Positions 1 to 8,166 of a stretch of DNA of 64,000 nt are shown here, piece by piece. The number at the start of each line of letters is the position of its first letter. The stretch's first letter is position 1. The DNA is taken from NCBI RefSeq assembly GCF_019510245.1, contig NZ_JAEKKT010000131.1, positions 1-64,000 of the forward strand, written 5' to 3'. A program made the position numbers and the translations under genes. A model generated the notes under the pieces. The model searched no databases. It had not been told where the DNA came from and saw only the letters and a list, made by a program, of their open reading frames with translations. This DNA is from Streptomyces sp. Its GTDB lineage: Bacteria; Actinomycetota; Actinomycetes; Streptomycetales; Streptomycetaceae.

Positions 1-488
1 AGACCGCGGACCAAGAACTGCGCAACATGGGCATCGTCCTGGACAACCTCGACCAGCCCATCGGCACCCTCTCCGGCGGCCAGCGCCAGTGCGTGGCCAT
101 CGCCCGCGCCGTCTACTTCGGCGCCCGTGTGCTGATCCTGGACGAGCCGACCGCCGCGCTGGGCGTCAAGCAGTCCGGTGTCGTGCTGAAGTACGTGGCC
201 GCCGCCCGCGAGCGCGGTCTGGGCGTCATCTTCATCACCCACAACCCGCACCACGCCTACATGGTCGGCGACCACTTCAGCGTGCTGCGCCTGGGCACCC
301 TCGAACTGTCCGCCGAACGAAGCCGGATCACTCTCGAAGACCTCACCCACCACATGGCCGGCGGCACCGAACTCGCCGCACTCAAACACGAGCTGTCTCA
401 GGTCCGCGGCGTCGACGTCGAAGAACTCCCCGAAGAGGTCGACCTCACCGTACCCGTGGCGGCCACGGGCGAGGCGGCCGCGTCCTGA
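1..488 (+). CDS. Sugar ABC transporter ATP-binding protein, 5'-truncated by window edge
   Basis: This is the C-terminal part (about 160 residues) of an ABC ATPase that would energise a ribose/inositol-type sugar importer. The frame is open at the left edge, so the true start lies outside the window. Visible motifs are the ABC signature LSGGQRQ, the Walker B stretch [10 protein letters not shown] and the H-loop FITHN; the P-loop is not in view. The protein ends after one nucleotide-binding domain, so this looks like the short single-domain type rather than the duplicated RbsA form. It lies directly upstream of two Gfo/Idh/MocA dehydrogenases in the same direction, which supports a role in inositol or cyclitol uptake. 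The substrate assignment is inference from context. Confidence 0.85.
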   Translation, partial: TADQELRNMGIVLDNLDQPIGTLSGGQRQCVAIARAVYFGARVLILDEPTAALGVKQSGVVLKYVAAARERGLGVIFITHNPHHAYMVGDHFSVLRLGTLELSAERSRITLEDLTHHMAGGTELAALKHELSQVRGVDVEELPEEVDLTVPVAATGEAAAS

Positions 489-616
489 CAACGGCGCACG
501 CGTCAACTGTCCACACATGCCAGGTGGGCGTCACGGTCCGGCCACAGGCCCCCGCCCCCAGGACGCCTGGCCGAAGGCGCCCACCGGCATCCAAGCCACC
601 TTGGGGAAGACCTCGC

Positions 617-1615
617 ATGAGCACCGTACGCATCGGAGTGATCGGCACCGGCAACATGGGCGCCGATCACGTGAACACCCTGCACCGTCATGTCTCCGGG
701 GCCGTGGTCACCATGGTCGCGGACATCGACGTGGAGCGGGCCGCCACCGTCACGGACACCGTCCCCGGGGCGCGTGCGACCGATGACCCCTATGCCCTGA
801 TAGGCGATCCGGAGGTCGACGCCGTCGTCATCGCCTCGCACGACACCACCCACGCCGATCTGACCGTCGCGGCCGTACGGGCCGGGAAAGCCGTGCTGTG
901 CGAGAAGCCCCTGGCTCCCACATCGGCCGAATGTGTCCGTGTCGTACGAGAGGAGCGGCAGACGGGCCGACGGCTGATCTCACTGGGCTTCATGCGCCGC
1001 TTCGACCCCGCGTACACCGAGCTCAGGGATGCGATCGCGGACGGTGTCTGCGGGGCGCCGCTGCTGTTGCACTGTGTCAGCCGTGGCGTCTTCTCAGCTC
1101 CCGGTGCCACCGACGAACTCAGCATCACCGGGTCGGCCGTCCACGAGTTCGACACTGTGCCCTGGCTGCTCGACTCGAGAATCGACGAGGTGAGCTGGCA
1201 TGCCGCCCGCTCCACGAGCACGGTCACTGGCCTGCGCGACCCGCAACTGATGCTGCTGCGCACCGCTGACGGCGCGCTGACCACCGTCGAGGTGTTCCTC
1301 AACGCCGGTTACGGCTACGACGTCCGTTGCGAGGTGGTGGGCGAGCGCGGCACCTTGGCCCTGACCCACCCCGCGCGCGTCGTCACCGACTCCGCCCGCG
1401 CCCGTTCCCTCGGCCACCCGGCCGACTGGCGCCCCCGGTTCGCCGACGCCTACCGCCTCGAACTCCAGGCCTGGGCCGACGCGGTCGCCTCCGGCACGCC
1501 CTCCCCACTCGCGACCGCGGACGACGGGCTGGTGGCGAGCGCGGTGGCCGAGGCTGTCATCACGTCCATGAAGAACGGGGGCCGCAGCGTCGCTGTCCAG
1601 GTCCCGGAGGTCTGA
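617..1615 (+). CDS. Gfo/Idh/MocA family oxidoreductase, inositol 2-dehydrogenase-like
   Basis: The 332-residue protein is an NAD(P)-dependent sugar or cyclitol dehydrogenase of the cytoplasm. The N-terminal Rossmann motif is GTGNMG, followed by the family's catalytic CEKPLA stretch near residue 97. The C-terminal GYGYDVRCEVVGE is shared with the iolG product encoded at 12100-13116. The ATG start is preceded by GGGGAAGA with good spacing and immediately precedes the nucleotide-binding fold. It follows the ABC ATPase after 128 bp and is 2 bp from the next dehydrogenase. It probably oxidises myo-inositol or a stereoisomer at C2. Exact substrate cannot be read from sequence. Confidence 0.85.
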   Translation: MSTVRIGVIGTGNMGADHVNTLHRHVSGAVVTMVADIDVERAATVTDTVPGARATDDPYALIGDPEVDAVVIASHDTTHADLTVAAVRAGKAVLCEKPLAPTSAECVRVVREERQTGRRLISLGFMRRFDPAYTELRDAIADGVCGAPLLLHCVSRGVFSAPGATDELSITGSAVHEFDTVPWLLDSRIDEVSWHAARSTSTVTGLRDPQLMLLRTADGALTTVEVFLNAGYGYDVRCEVVGERGTLALTHPARVVTDSARARSLGHPADWRPRFADAYRLELQAWADAVASGTPSPLATADDGLVASAVAEAVITSMKNGGRSVAVQVPEV

Positions 1616-1617
1616 GC

Positions 1618-2703
1618 ATGCCCGCCTTCCCCACCACCCTTCCCGCCCCGCGCACTCCGGCCTCGATGGAAGCGCCCGCACTGCGCTGGGGTGTTCTGGG
1701 CACCGGCTGGATCGCCGAGCGCTTCATCTCCTCCGTGCAGCGCCACACCCGGCAGATCTTCACGGCCGTCGCGTCGCGTGACGGCGCCCGCGCAAAGGAG
1801 TTCGCGGGCCGCCACGGCATCCCGCACGCGTACGGCTCCTACGAGGAGCTGGCAGCGGCGGCGGACCTCGACGTCGTCTACGTCGCCACCGAGCACACCG
1901 CCCACCTCGACTGCGCCCGGATCTCCCTCACGGCCGGCAAGCACACGCTCGTGGAGAAGCCCCTCGCACTCAACGCCTCCCAGGCCGCGGAGATCGCCCG
2001 ACTGGCCACGGAGCGCGGCCTGTTCTGCGCCGAGGCGTTGTGGACCTTCTTCCTGCCCAGATTCGACGTCGTACGGCAGATCCTCGACGCGGGCGTCCTC
2101 GGTGACATCCGCACCGTACTGGCCGACCACGGCGAGCACTTCGCGGTCGGCCACCGCATTCTCCGCCCTGACCTGGCCGGCGGGCCCCTCCTCGACCTGG
2201 GCACGTACCCGCTCTCCTTCGCCGTGTCGGTGCTCGGCGAGCCGGTGGAGGTCCAGGCCTTCGCCCAGCCCCACCCGGCGGGCGTCAACGGCCAGACCGC
2301 CGCCCTCCTCCGCGACGCCGACGGCGGCCAGGGCAGCGTCCACACCACGCTGTTCAGCGACACGCCCACCACGGCCACGGTCGCCGGAACCCAGGCCACC
2401 CTGAGCCTGTCGGGCCCCTTCTACCAACCCGGCGAGGTGCACCTCACCCCGGCGGGCGGCGGGACACCGCTGTCGTACGGCGAAGCGCGCACCGCCCACG
2501 ACGCCCTGCACTTCGAGGCCGCGGAGGTGGCCCGATGCATCGGCGCCGGACGGCTCCAGACGCCGCTGCGGCCGCTGGACGACTCCGTGTCCACGCTCCG
2601 GGTGATGGACGAGATCCGCCGACTGTGCGGCATCTCCTTCCCCGGCGAGGGCTCAGGAGCGGTCCGGGCAGAGGCGGCACCGCAGCGTCGTACGAGGGCC
2701 TGA
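1618..2703 (+). CDS. Gfo/Idh/MocA family oxidoreductase, dihydrodiol-dehydrogenase-like
   Basis: This 361-residue cytoplasmic oxidoreductase belongs to a different branch from its upstream neighbour. It has a Rossmann motif (LGTGWIAERF, residues 24-33), the VEKPLAL catalytic stretch, and EALWTFFLPRF, which is typical of dimeric dihydrodiol dehydrogenase-like members. The ATG is 2 bp after the preceding stop, so the two are translationally coupled. The reaction is an NAD(P)-linked oxidation or reduction of a cyclic polyol or sugar. The locus suggests an alternative inositol isomer or a rare sugar, but this is inference. It ends 13 bp from the convergent LacI gene with no obvious hairpin between. 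Confidence 0.8.
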   Translation: MPAFPTTLPAPRTPASMEAPALRWGVLGTGWIAERFISSVQRHTRQIFTAVASRDGARAKEFAGRHGIPHAYGSYEELAAAADLDVVYVATEHTAHLDCARISLTAGKHTLVEKPLALNASQAAEIARLATERGLFCAEALWTFFLPRFDVVRQILDAGVLGDIRTVLADHGEHFAVGHRILRPDLAGGPLLDLGTYPLSFAVSVLGEPVEVQAFAQPHPAGVNGQTAALLRDADGGQGSVHTTLFSDTPTTATVAGTQATLSLSGPFYQPGEVHLTPAGGGTPLSYGEARTAHDALHFEAAEVARCIGAGRLQTPLRPLDDSVSTLRVMDEIRRLCGISFPGEGSGAVRAEAAPQRRTRA

Positions 2704-2716
2704 CCGCCGCTCGGCG

Positions 2717-3742
2717 TCAGCGCTTCGGTGGCGGCCCGCTGGTCCCCCGTACCACCAGCTTCGGCTCCACCACGGCCTCCCGAGGCTCACGTTGAGGGTC
2801 CTCCAGCCGTTCCACCGCGAACCGGACGGCGTGCTCGGCCATGAGTCCCGCGTCCTGGCGGACGGTGGTCAGCCCGATCGGCATCAGGTGGGAGAGATGG
2901 CTGTCGTCGTAACCGACCACGGACATGTCGCGCGGAACCTCGACGCTGGCACGGGTCAGGGACATCAACAGGCCCATCGCGCTGCGGTCGTTGCCCGCGA
3001 GGACCGCCGTCGGCAGCGGGCGCCCCTCCTCGCGCTCCGTCAGCAGCAGACGCCCGGTCTCGATGCCGGACTGCTCGGTGTGCTCGCCGGGGATGACGCG
3101 TTCCTCGGCCTCCAGGCCATGGCGGCGCATCGCCGCCCGGTAGGCCCGCCGCCGCTCGGCCGAGCCGGGGCCGCGGCCGCCGTCGATGTGCACGATCGTG
3201 CGGTGGCCCAGCTCCACGAGGTGGTCCATAGCCTGGCGCACCCCCTTGGCCTCGGCGGAGTGCACGAAGTCCACGTGCGCGTGCGGGACCCGGCGGCTGA
3301 CGGAGACCGCGACCGTGCGGCGTCCCAGCCCGGCCAGGAAGTCGGGTTCGGCGAAGGAGCCGAGCAGGATCACCGCCTCGCAGCGGTGGCTGAGCAGCGC
3401 CTCCACGGCCTTCTCCTCGCTGCGGCCCGACGTGGCCCCGGACAGCAGGACCTCGTAGCCGAGGCGCTCGGCCTCGGGGTAGATCCCCTCGATCAGGTTC
3501 GTGTGGAAGGTCTGCTGGACGGTGAACATCACGCCGAGTGTGCGGCTGCGGCCGCGCGCCAGCAGCCGGGCCGCGCTGTCGGGCCGGTAGCCGATCTCGT
3601 CGGCGACCCGCAGCACCCGCTGCCGGGTCTCCTCGCTCGCGCCCGGCTGGTTGCGGAACACGATCGAGACGAGCGCCCGCGAGACGCCCGCCTTCTCGGC
3701 GACGTCCGCCATCGTGGGCCGCTGCTTGCCCGATGCATCCAC
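2717..3742 (-). CDS. LacI family transcriptional repressor of the inositol operon
   Basis: The 341-residue protein has an N-terminal LacI helix-turn-helix (TMADVAEKAGVSRALVSIVF) and a periplasmic-binding-protein-like sensor domain with the usual late motif VVGYDDS. The GTG start at 3742 is chosen because GGAGGGGGA lies just upstream and the HTH begins ten residues in. An ATG 24 codons further upstream has no ribosome site. It is divergent from iolC and shares a 195-bp intergenic region that carries a candidate operator with the central CG typical of LacI proteins. The likely inducer is an inositol catabolite. Family assignment is firm; target and ligand are inferred. Confidence 0.88.
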   Translation of the reverse strand: MDASGKQRPTMADVAEKAGVSRALVSIVFRNQPGASEETRQRVLRVADEIGYRPDSAARLLARGRSRTLGVMFTVQQTFHTNLIEGIYPEAERLGYEVLLSGATSGRSEEKAVEALLSHRCEAVILLGSFAEPDFLAGLGRRTVAVSVSRRVPHAHVDFVHSAEAKGVRQAMDHLVELGHRTIVHIDGGRGPGSAERRRAYRAAMRRHGLEAEERVIPGEHTEQSGIETGRLLLTEREEGRPLPTAVLAGNDRSAMGLLMSLTRASVEVPRDMSVVGYDDSHLSHLMPIGLTTVRQDAGLMAEHAVRFAVERLEDPQREPREAVVEPKLVVRGTSGPPPKR

Positions 3743-3807
3743 CGTGAACTCCCCCTCCGACACCCGCGACCTTGGCGATGATCGCGAAATCTTCTGGCAA
3801 CAACCTA

Positions 3808-3837
3808 TTGACATGACATTTGGACTGGGGTCATCGT
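3808..3837 (+). promoter_or_regulatory. Candidate promoter of the iol operon
   Basis: A perfect -35 hexamer TTGACA lies at 3808-3813. With an 18-bp spacer, CATCGT lies at 3832-3837 as a weak -10. Transcription would start near 3844, at the edge of the inverted repeat at 3844-3859. The -35 is convincing; the -10 is not. Confidence 0.45.
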
Positions 3838-3843
3838 ACTCGC

Positions 3844-3859
3844 ACTAGAGCGCGCTAGT
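3844..3859. promoter_or_regulatory. Candidate LacI-type operator in the iol intergenic region
   Basis: ACTAG (3844-3848) and CTAGT (3855-3859) form a perfect inverted repeat around AGCGCG, with a central CpG as in LacI-family operators. It lies between the divergent LacI gene and iolC, at the predicted transcription start, where a bound repressor would block initiation. Confidence 0.5.
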
Positions 3860-3937
3860 AGAGCGCGGCAGGAATTCTTCCGCGACAGCTCCCCGGAGCC
3901 CTCACCGGCGTCTCCGGAACGAAGGGAAACCAGCGTT

Positions 3938-4852
3938 ATGCCGTTCGAAGTGCTGACCATGGGCCGCGTGGGAGTGGATGTGTATCCGCTCCAGACGGGC
4001 GTGGGGCTGGCCAAGGTCACCTCGTTCGGCAGGTACCTGGGCGGCAGCCCCACCAATGTCGCGGTGGCCGCGGCGCGGTACGGCCGTACGGCCGCGGTGA
4101 TCACGAAGACCGGGCGGGACCCGGTCGACAGCCGCTTCGTCGGTACGTCGGACATCGCGCCGACCCCGGTGACGTTCTGCGAGATCTTCCCGCCGGACCA
4201 CTTCCCGCTGTACTTCTACCGCCTGCCCAAGGCACCCGACCTGGACATCACCGCCGATGAGCTGGACCTGGGCGCGGTCCGGGACTCGGCGGTGTTCTGG
4301 ATGACGGGCACCGGGCTGAGCGAGGAACCCAGCCGCTCGGCCACCCTGGCGGCACTGGAGCACCGGGCGAAGGGCGCGGTGACGGTGTTCGACCTGGACT
4401 GGCGGCCGATGTTCTGGTCCGACGCCGCCCACGCGCGCACCCAGTACGGCCAGGCACTGCGGCACAGCACGGTGGCGATCGGCAATCTCGACGAGTGCGA
4501 GGTCGCCACCGGCGAGCGCGAACCCTACGCGGCGGCGAAGGCGCTGCTGGCCGCCGGTGTCGAGCTGGCGGTGGTCAAGCAGGGCCCGAAGGGCGTCCTG
4601 GCTATGGACCAGAGCGGCGCGGTCGCCGAGATCCCCCCGGTCCCGGTCGCCGTGGTCAACGGCCTCGGCGCCGGTGACGCCTTCGGCGGGGCCCTGTGCC
4701 ACGGCCTGCTCTCCGCCTGGGACACCCGCCGCGCGGTGTCCTTCGCCAACGCCGCCGGCTCCCTCGTCGCCGGCCGACTGTCCTGCTCGGACGCCATGCC
4801 GACCGAGGTCGAAGTCAACGCCAAGCTCGATGAGGTGGCCCGTGCGGTGTGA
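3938..4852 (+). CDS. iolC: 5-dehydro-2-deoxygluconokinase (IolC), PfkB family
   Basis: This 304-residue PfkB sugar kinase phosphorylates 5-dehydro-2-deoxy-D-gluconate (DKG) with ATP in the myo-inositol pathway. The N-terminal substrate region reads GGSPTNVAVAAARYG. The C-terminal anion-hole and catalytic base motif is NGLGAGDAFGGA, with Asp in GAGD as the base. The ATG is preceded by GAAGGGAAA. It is the first gene of a tightly packed operon and is divergent from the LacI gene. The next gene starts inside its last codons. Family, length and context all agree with IolC of actinobacteria. Confidence 0.92.
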   Translation: MPFEVLTMGRVGVDVYPLQTGVGLAKVTSFGRYLGGSPTNVAVAAARYGRTAAVITKTGRDPVDSRFVGTSDIAPTPVTFCEIFPPDHFPLYFYRLPKAPDLDITADELDLGAVRDSAVFWMTGTGLSEEPSRSATLAALEHRAKGAVTVFDLDWRPMFWSDAAHARTQYGQALRHSTVAIGNLDECEVATGEREPYAAAKALLAAGVELAVVKQGPKGVLAMDQSGAVAEIPPVPVAVVNGLGAGDAFGGALCHGLLSAWDTRRAVSFANAAGSLVAGRLSCSDAMPTEVEVNAKLDEVARAV

Positions 4853-5714
4853 GAAACTGAGCCGGATCGTGTCCGCCCGCGTGGGCGACCCCGGCGCCAT
4901 CACGGCCGCCGCCGCCCGCCGAGTGAAGGCCACCTCGCCGCTGGGCGAGCAGGGCAAGGCGATGATCATCGCTGCCGACCACCCCGCGCGCGGCGCCAAC
5001 GGTGTGGGCGGCGACCCCAACGCCATGGCCGACCGCTCCGAGCTCCTGGACCGCCTGTGCACCGCCCTGGAGCGCCCCGGCGTGACCGGCGTGCTGGGCA
5101 CCGCCGACATTCTCGAAGACCTCCTCCTGCTCGGCGTCCTGGACGGCAAGAGCGTCTTCGGCTCGATGAACCGGGCCGGGCTGGCGGGTTCGGTGTTCGA
5201 GATCGATGACCGATTCACTGGCTACGACGCCGAGACCATCGCCGCGATGGGCTTCGACGGCGGCAAGATGCTCACCCGCATCGCCCTCGACGACCCGGCC
5301 ACCCCGGCCGCCCTGTCCGAGACCGCGCGTGCCGTCAACGAGCTCAATGACCGTCACCTCATCGCCATGGTCGAGCCGTTCATGTCGGCATGGCAGGACG
5401 GCCGGATCCGCAACGACCTGTCGACGGACGCCGTCGTCAAGTCCGTCACGATCGCGTCCGGGCTGGGCCGACGTACCGCCTACACCTGGCTCAAGCTCCC
5501 GGTCGTGGCCGGCATGGAGCGCGTGCTGGCCTCCTCGACCCTGCCGGCCCTGCTGCTGGGTGGTGAGGTGACCGACCCGGAGGCGGCGTTCGCGTCCTGG
5601 GGCAAGGCGCTCAAGCAGCCCACCGCGCAGGGCCTGGTCGTGGGCCGCTCCCTGCTCTATCCGGCGGGCGGCGACGTGGCCGGTGCGGTGGACAAGGCGG
5701 TGAGCCTGCTGTGA
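4842..5714 (+). CDS. Cgl0159-type (beta/alpha)8 barrel protein, putative DKG-phosphate aldolase
   Basis: This 290-residue protein resembles the Cgl0159 family found beside iolC in actinobacterial inositol clusters, sometimes named deoxyribose-phosphate aldolase. Recognisable segments include AMIIAADHPARG near the start, GFDGGKMLTRI mid-protein and GLVVGRSLLYP at the end, as expected for a phosphate-binding TIM barrel. The GTG start at 4842 has GAGGTGG four bases upstream and overlaps the iolC stop by 11 bases. No class II IolJ aldolase is present in the operon, so this protein probably splits the IolC product into dihydroxyacetone phosphate and malonate semialdehyde. That role is inferred, not shown. 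Confidence 0.78.
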   Translation: MRCEKLSRIVSARVGDPGAITAAAARRVKATSPLGEQGKAMIIAADHPARGANGVGGDPNAMADRSELLDRLCTALERPGVTGVLGTADILEDLLLLGVLDGKSVFGSMNRAGLAGSVFEIDDRFTGYDAETIAAMGFDGGKMLTRIALDDPATPAALSETARAVNELNDRHLIAMVEPFMSAWQDGRIRNDLSTDAVVKSVTIASGLGRRTAYTWLKLPVVAGMERVLASSTLPALLLGGEVTDPEAAFASWGKALKQPTAQGLVVGRSLLYPAGGDVAGAVDKAVSLL

Positions 5715-6262
5715 GCAACAAATACCACCTGCCCAGGGGCACTTCGGCCGACGGGCCCTACGACGTCCTGGTCACGCCCGAGTCGGCGGGCTGGGGCTAC
5801 GCCGGCCTCAGGATCCTGACCCTGCAGCCGGGCGAGGCACACGCCCTGTCCACCCATGACTCCGAGTTCCTGGTCCTGCCGCTGACCGGCTCCTGCACCG
5901 TCACCACGGACGGTGCGTCCTTCGAACTCGAAGGCAGGACAGGCGGGTTCGCCTCGGTCACTGACTTCGCCCATCTGCCGCCCGAGTCGGCGGCCCTGAT
6001 CAGCAGCGCGCAGGGAGGTCTGTTCGCGCTGCCCTCCGCCCGTACCGAACGGAGCTCACTCTCCGCTCGGTACGGGCCCAAGGAGGCCGTCCCCGTCGAG
6101 CTGCGCGGCGCCGGCGCCTGCTCCCGGCACGTCATGGCCGGCCCGGGCCAGGACCGCGCCTGGCTGATCTGCGACGACCCCGCCCACGGCTGGGTCCGCA
6201 CCACCTGGGAGTCCCAGGACATCGACGACCGGCTCCCCTTCGAAGGACTCACGCAGCGATGA
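5711..6262 (+). CDS. iolB: 5-deoxy-glucuronate isomerase IolB, internally deleted
   Basis: IolB converts 5-deoxy-glucuronate to DKG and is normally a bicupin of about 270-300 residues. Here it has only 183. The N-terminal part (residues 1-139, through GAGACSR) and the C-terminal tail (VMAGPGQDRAWLICDDPAHGW onward, shown here in part) match the expected ends. The middle of about 110 residues is absent. It should hold the HKH...E metal-binding cupin motif and the substrate site. The junction lies near 6126-6132 and stays in frame. GTGA and ATGA overlaps couple it to its neighbours, so the deletion is not polar. The product is probably inactive. A second intact copy elsewhere or an assembly error cannot be excluded. 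Confidence 0.82.
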   Translation: MSNKYHLPRGTSADGPYDVLVTPESAGWGYAGLRILTLQPGEAHALSTHDSEFLVLPLTGSCTVTTDGASFELEGRTGGFASVTDFAHLPPESAALISSAQGGLFALPSARTERSSLSARYGPKEAVPVELRGAGACSRHVMAGPGQDRAWLICDDPAHGWVRTTWESQDIDDRLPFEGLTQR

Positions 6263-8136
6263 ACACCGTCCGACTCACCACCGCGCAGGCCCTGGTGCGC
6301 TTCCTCGCGCATCAGTACAGCGAGCGTGACGGCCAGGAACAGCGCCTCGTCCCCGGGGTGTGGGGCATCTTCGGCCACGGCAACGTGGCCGGGATCGGGC
6401 AGGCGCTTCTGCAGGCAGCCACCACCGGCGAGGCGGACCTGCCCTACTACCTGGCCCGCAATGAGCAGGGCATGGTGCACGCCTCGGTCGCCTACGCGAA
6501 GATGCGCGACCGGCTGGCCACCTTCGCCTGCACAGCCTCGACCGGCCCCGGCTCCACCAACATGATCACCGGCGCGGCGCTGGCCACCACCAACCGGATC
6601 CCAGTGCTGCTGCTGCCGTCCGACATGTTCGCCACCCGTGCCGCCGACCCGGTGCTGCAGCAGCTGGAGGACACCCGCGGCGGCGACGTCACCGTCAACG
6701 ACGCCTTCCGCGCCGTGTCGAAGTACTTCGACCGCGTCTCGCGCCCCGAGCAGCTGATCCCGGCCGCGCTGGCAGCGATGCGGGTGCTGACCGACCCGGC
6801 GGAGACCGGCGCAGTGACGCTGGCGCTGCCGCAGGACGTGCAGGCCGAGGCCCACGACTGGCCCCTCTCCTTCTTCCGGCGGCGGGTATGGCACGTCGGC
6901 CGCCCGGTGCCGGAACCGGCCGCGATCGAGCGCGCCGCCCGCCTGCTCCGCAACGCGAAGAAGCCGCTGATCGTGGCCGGTGGCGGGGCGGTGTACTCCG
7001 GTGCCGAGACCGCCCTGCGGGCGTTCGCCGAGGCCACCGGCATCCCGGTCGCCGACACCCACGCAGGCAAGGGCGCCGTCCCCTGGGACCACCCCTACGC
7101 GGTCGGCGGCATCGGCTCCACTGGCTCGTACGCGGCGAACGAGCTCGCGAAGGAAGCCGACGTCGTCCTCGGCATCGGCACCCGCTACTCGGACTTCACC
7201 ACCGCCAGCCGCACCGTCTTCGCCAACCCCGACGTCACCTTCGTCAACCTCAACGTCGCCCGCCTGGACGCCGTCAAGCACTCCGCCGAACCACTGGTCG
7301 CCGACGCCTGGCTGGGCATCCAGGCCCTCGCCGGCGCGCTCACGGACTGGGAGGTCGACCCGTCGTACCGCGAACGCACCCGCGACCTCATCGCCCGCAC
7401 AAGGGAGATCGAGGACCGGTGCTTCACCATCGGCCACCGCCCGCTGCCTGCTCAGACCGAGATCCTCGGCGCGCTCAACTCCGTGCTCGACGACCGCGCC
7501 GTGGTCATCAACGCGGCCGGCTCGATGCCCGGTGACCTGCAGCAGCTGTGGCGGGCCCGGGACCCCAAGGCCTACCACGTCGAATACGCCTACTCCTGCA
7601 TGGGCTACGAGGTCGCTGCCGGCGTCGGCGTCAAGATGGCCGACCCCTCCCGCGAGGTCGTCGTCCTGGTCGGTGACGGCTCGTATCTGATGATGGCGCA
7701 GGAAATCGTGACCATGATCTCCGAGGGCCTGAAGGTCATCATCGTCCTGGTCCAGAACCATGGCTTCGCCTCCATCGGCGCCCTGTCGGAGTCGCTCGGC
7801 TCACAGCGCTTCGGCACCAAGTACCGCTACCGCAACGGCGATTCAGGTCAGCTCGACGGCGACGTCCTCCCTGTCGACCTGGCTGCCAACGCCTCATCGC
7901 TCGGCGCCGACGTGCTGCACGCCGCCACCGTCGAGGACTTCCGCACCGCGATGGAGAAGGCCAGGGCGTCGAGCCGCACCACCGTCGTGCATGTCGAGAC
8001 CGACCTCTACGGGCCCAACCCGCCCGGCCACGGCTGGTGGGACGTGCCGGTCAGTGAGGTCTCCGCCCTCGGCACCACTCAGGCCGCCTACGAGACCTAC
8101 GCCGGCCACAAGCAGACCCAGCGCCACTACCTGTAA
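6259..8136 (+). CDS. iolD: 3D-(3,5/4)-trihydroxycyclohexane-1,2-dione hydrolase (IolD)
   Basis: This 625-residue ThDP-dependent enzyme opens the ring of trihydroxycyclohexane-dione to 5-deoxy-glucuronate. The N-terminal PYR domain carries NEQGMVHASVAYAKM, which holds the Glu that activates ThDP. A central Rossmann-like domain follows (KPLIVAGGGAVYSGAE). The C-terminal PP domain has the metal motif VGDGSYLMMAQEI ending in VQNHGF. Length matches the family. The ATG overlaps the iolB stop. Its product would feed IolB, which is truncated here, so flux may stall after this step unless another isomerase exists. Confidence 0.93.
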   Translation: MNTVRLTTAQALVRFLAHQYSERDGQEQRLVPGVWGIFGHGNVAGIGQALLQAATTGEADLPYYLARNEQGMVHASVAYAKMRDRLATFACTASTGPGSTNMITGAALATTNRIPVLLLPSDMFATRAADPVLQQLEDTRGGDVTVNDAFRAVSKYFDRVSRPEQLIPAALAAMRVLTDPAETGAVTLALPQDVQAEAHDWPLSFFRRRVWHVGRPVPEPAAIERAARLLRNAKKPLIVAGGGAVYSGAETALRAFAEATGIPVADTHAGKGAVPWDHPYAVGGIGSTGSYAANELAKEADVVLGIGTRYSDFTTASRTVFANPDVTFVNLNVARLDAVKHSAEPLVADAWLGIQALAGALTDWEVDPSYRERTRDLIARTREIEDRCFTIGHRPLPAQTEILGALNSVLDDRAVVINAAGSMPGDLQQLWRARDPKAYHVEYAYSCMGYEVAAGVGVKMADPSREVVVLVGDGSYLMMAQEIVTMISEGLKVIIVLVQNHGFASIGALSESLGSQRFGTKYRYRNGDSGQLDGDVLPVDLAANASSLGADVLHAATVEDFRTAMEKARASSRTTVVHVETDLYGPNPPGHGWWDVPVSEVSALGTTQAAYETYAGHKQTQRHYL

Positions 8137-8166
8137 GACCCCGTCCCCGAAAAGGAAACCCGCACC

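Noticed and set aside
5797..7761. 654-codon open frame antisense to iolB/iolD
   Set aside because: It mirrors the GC-rich third positions of genuine genes on the plus strand, is low-complexity in Gly/Val/Asp, and has no motif or ribosome site.
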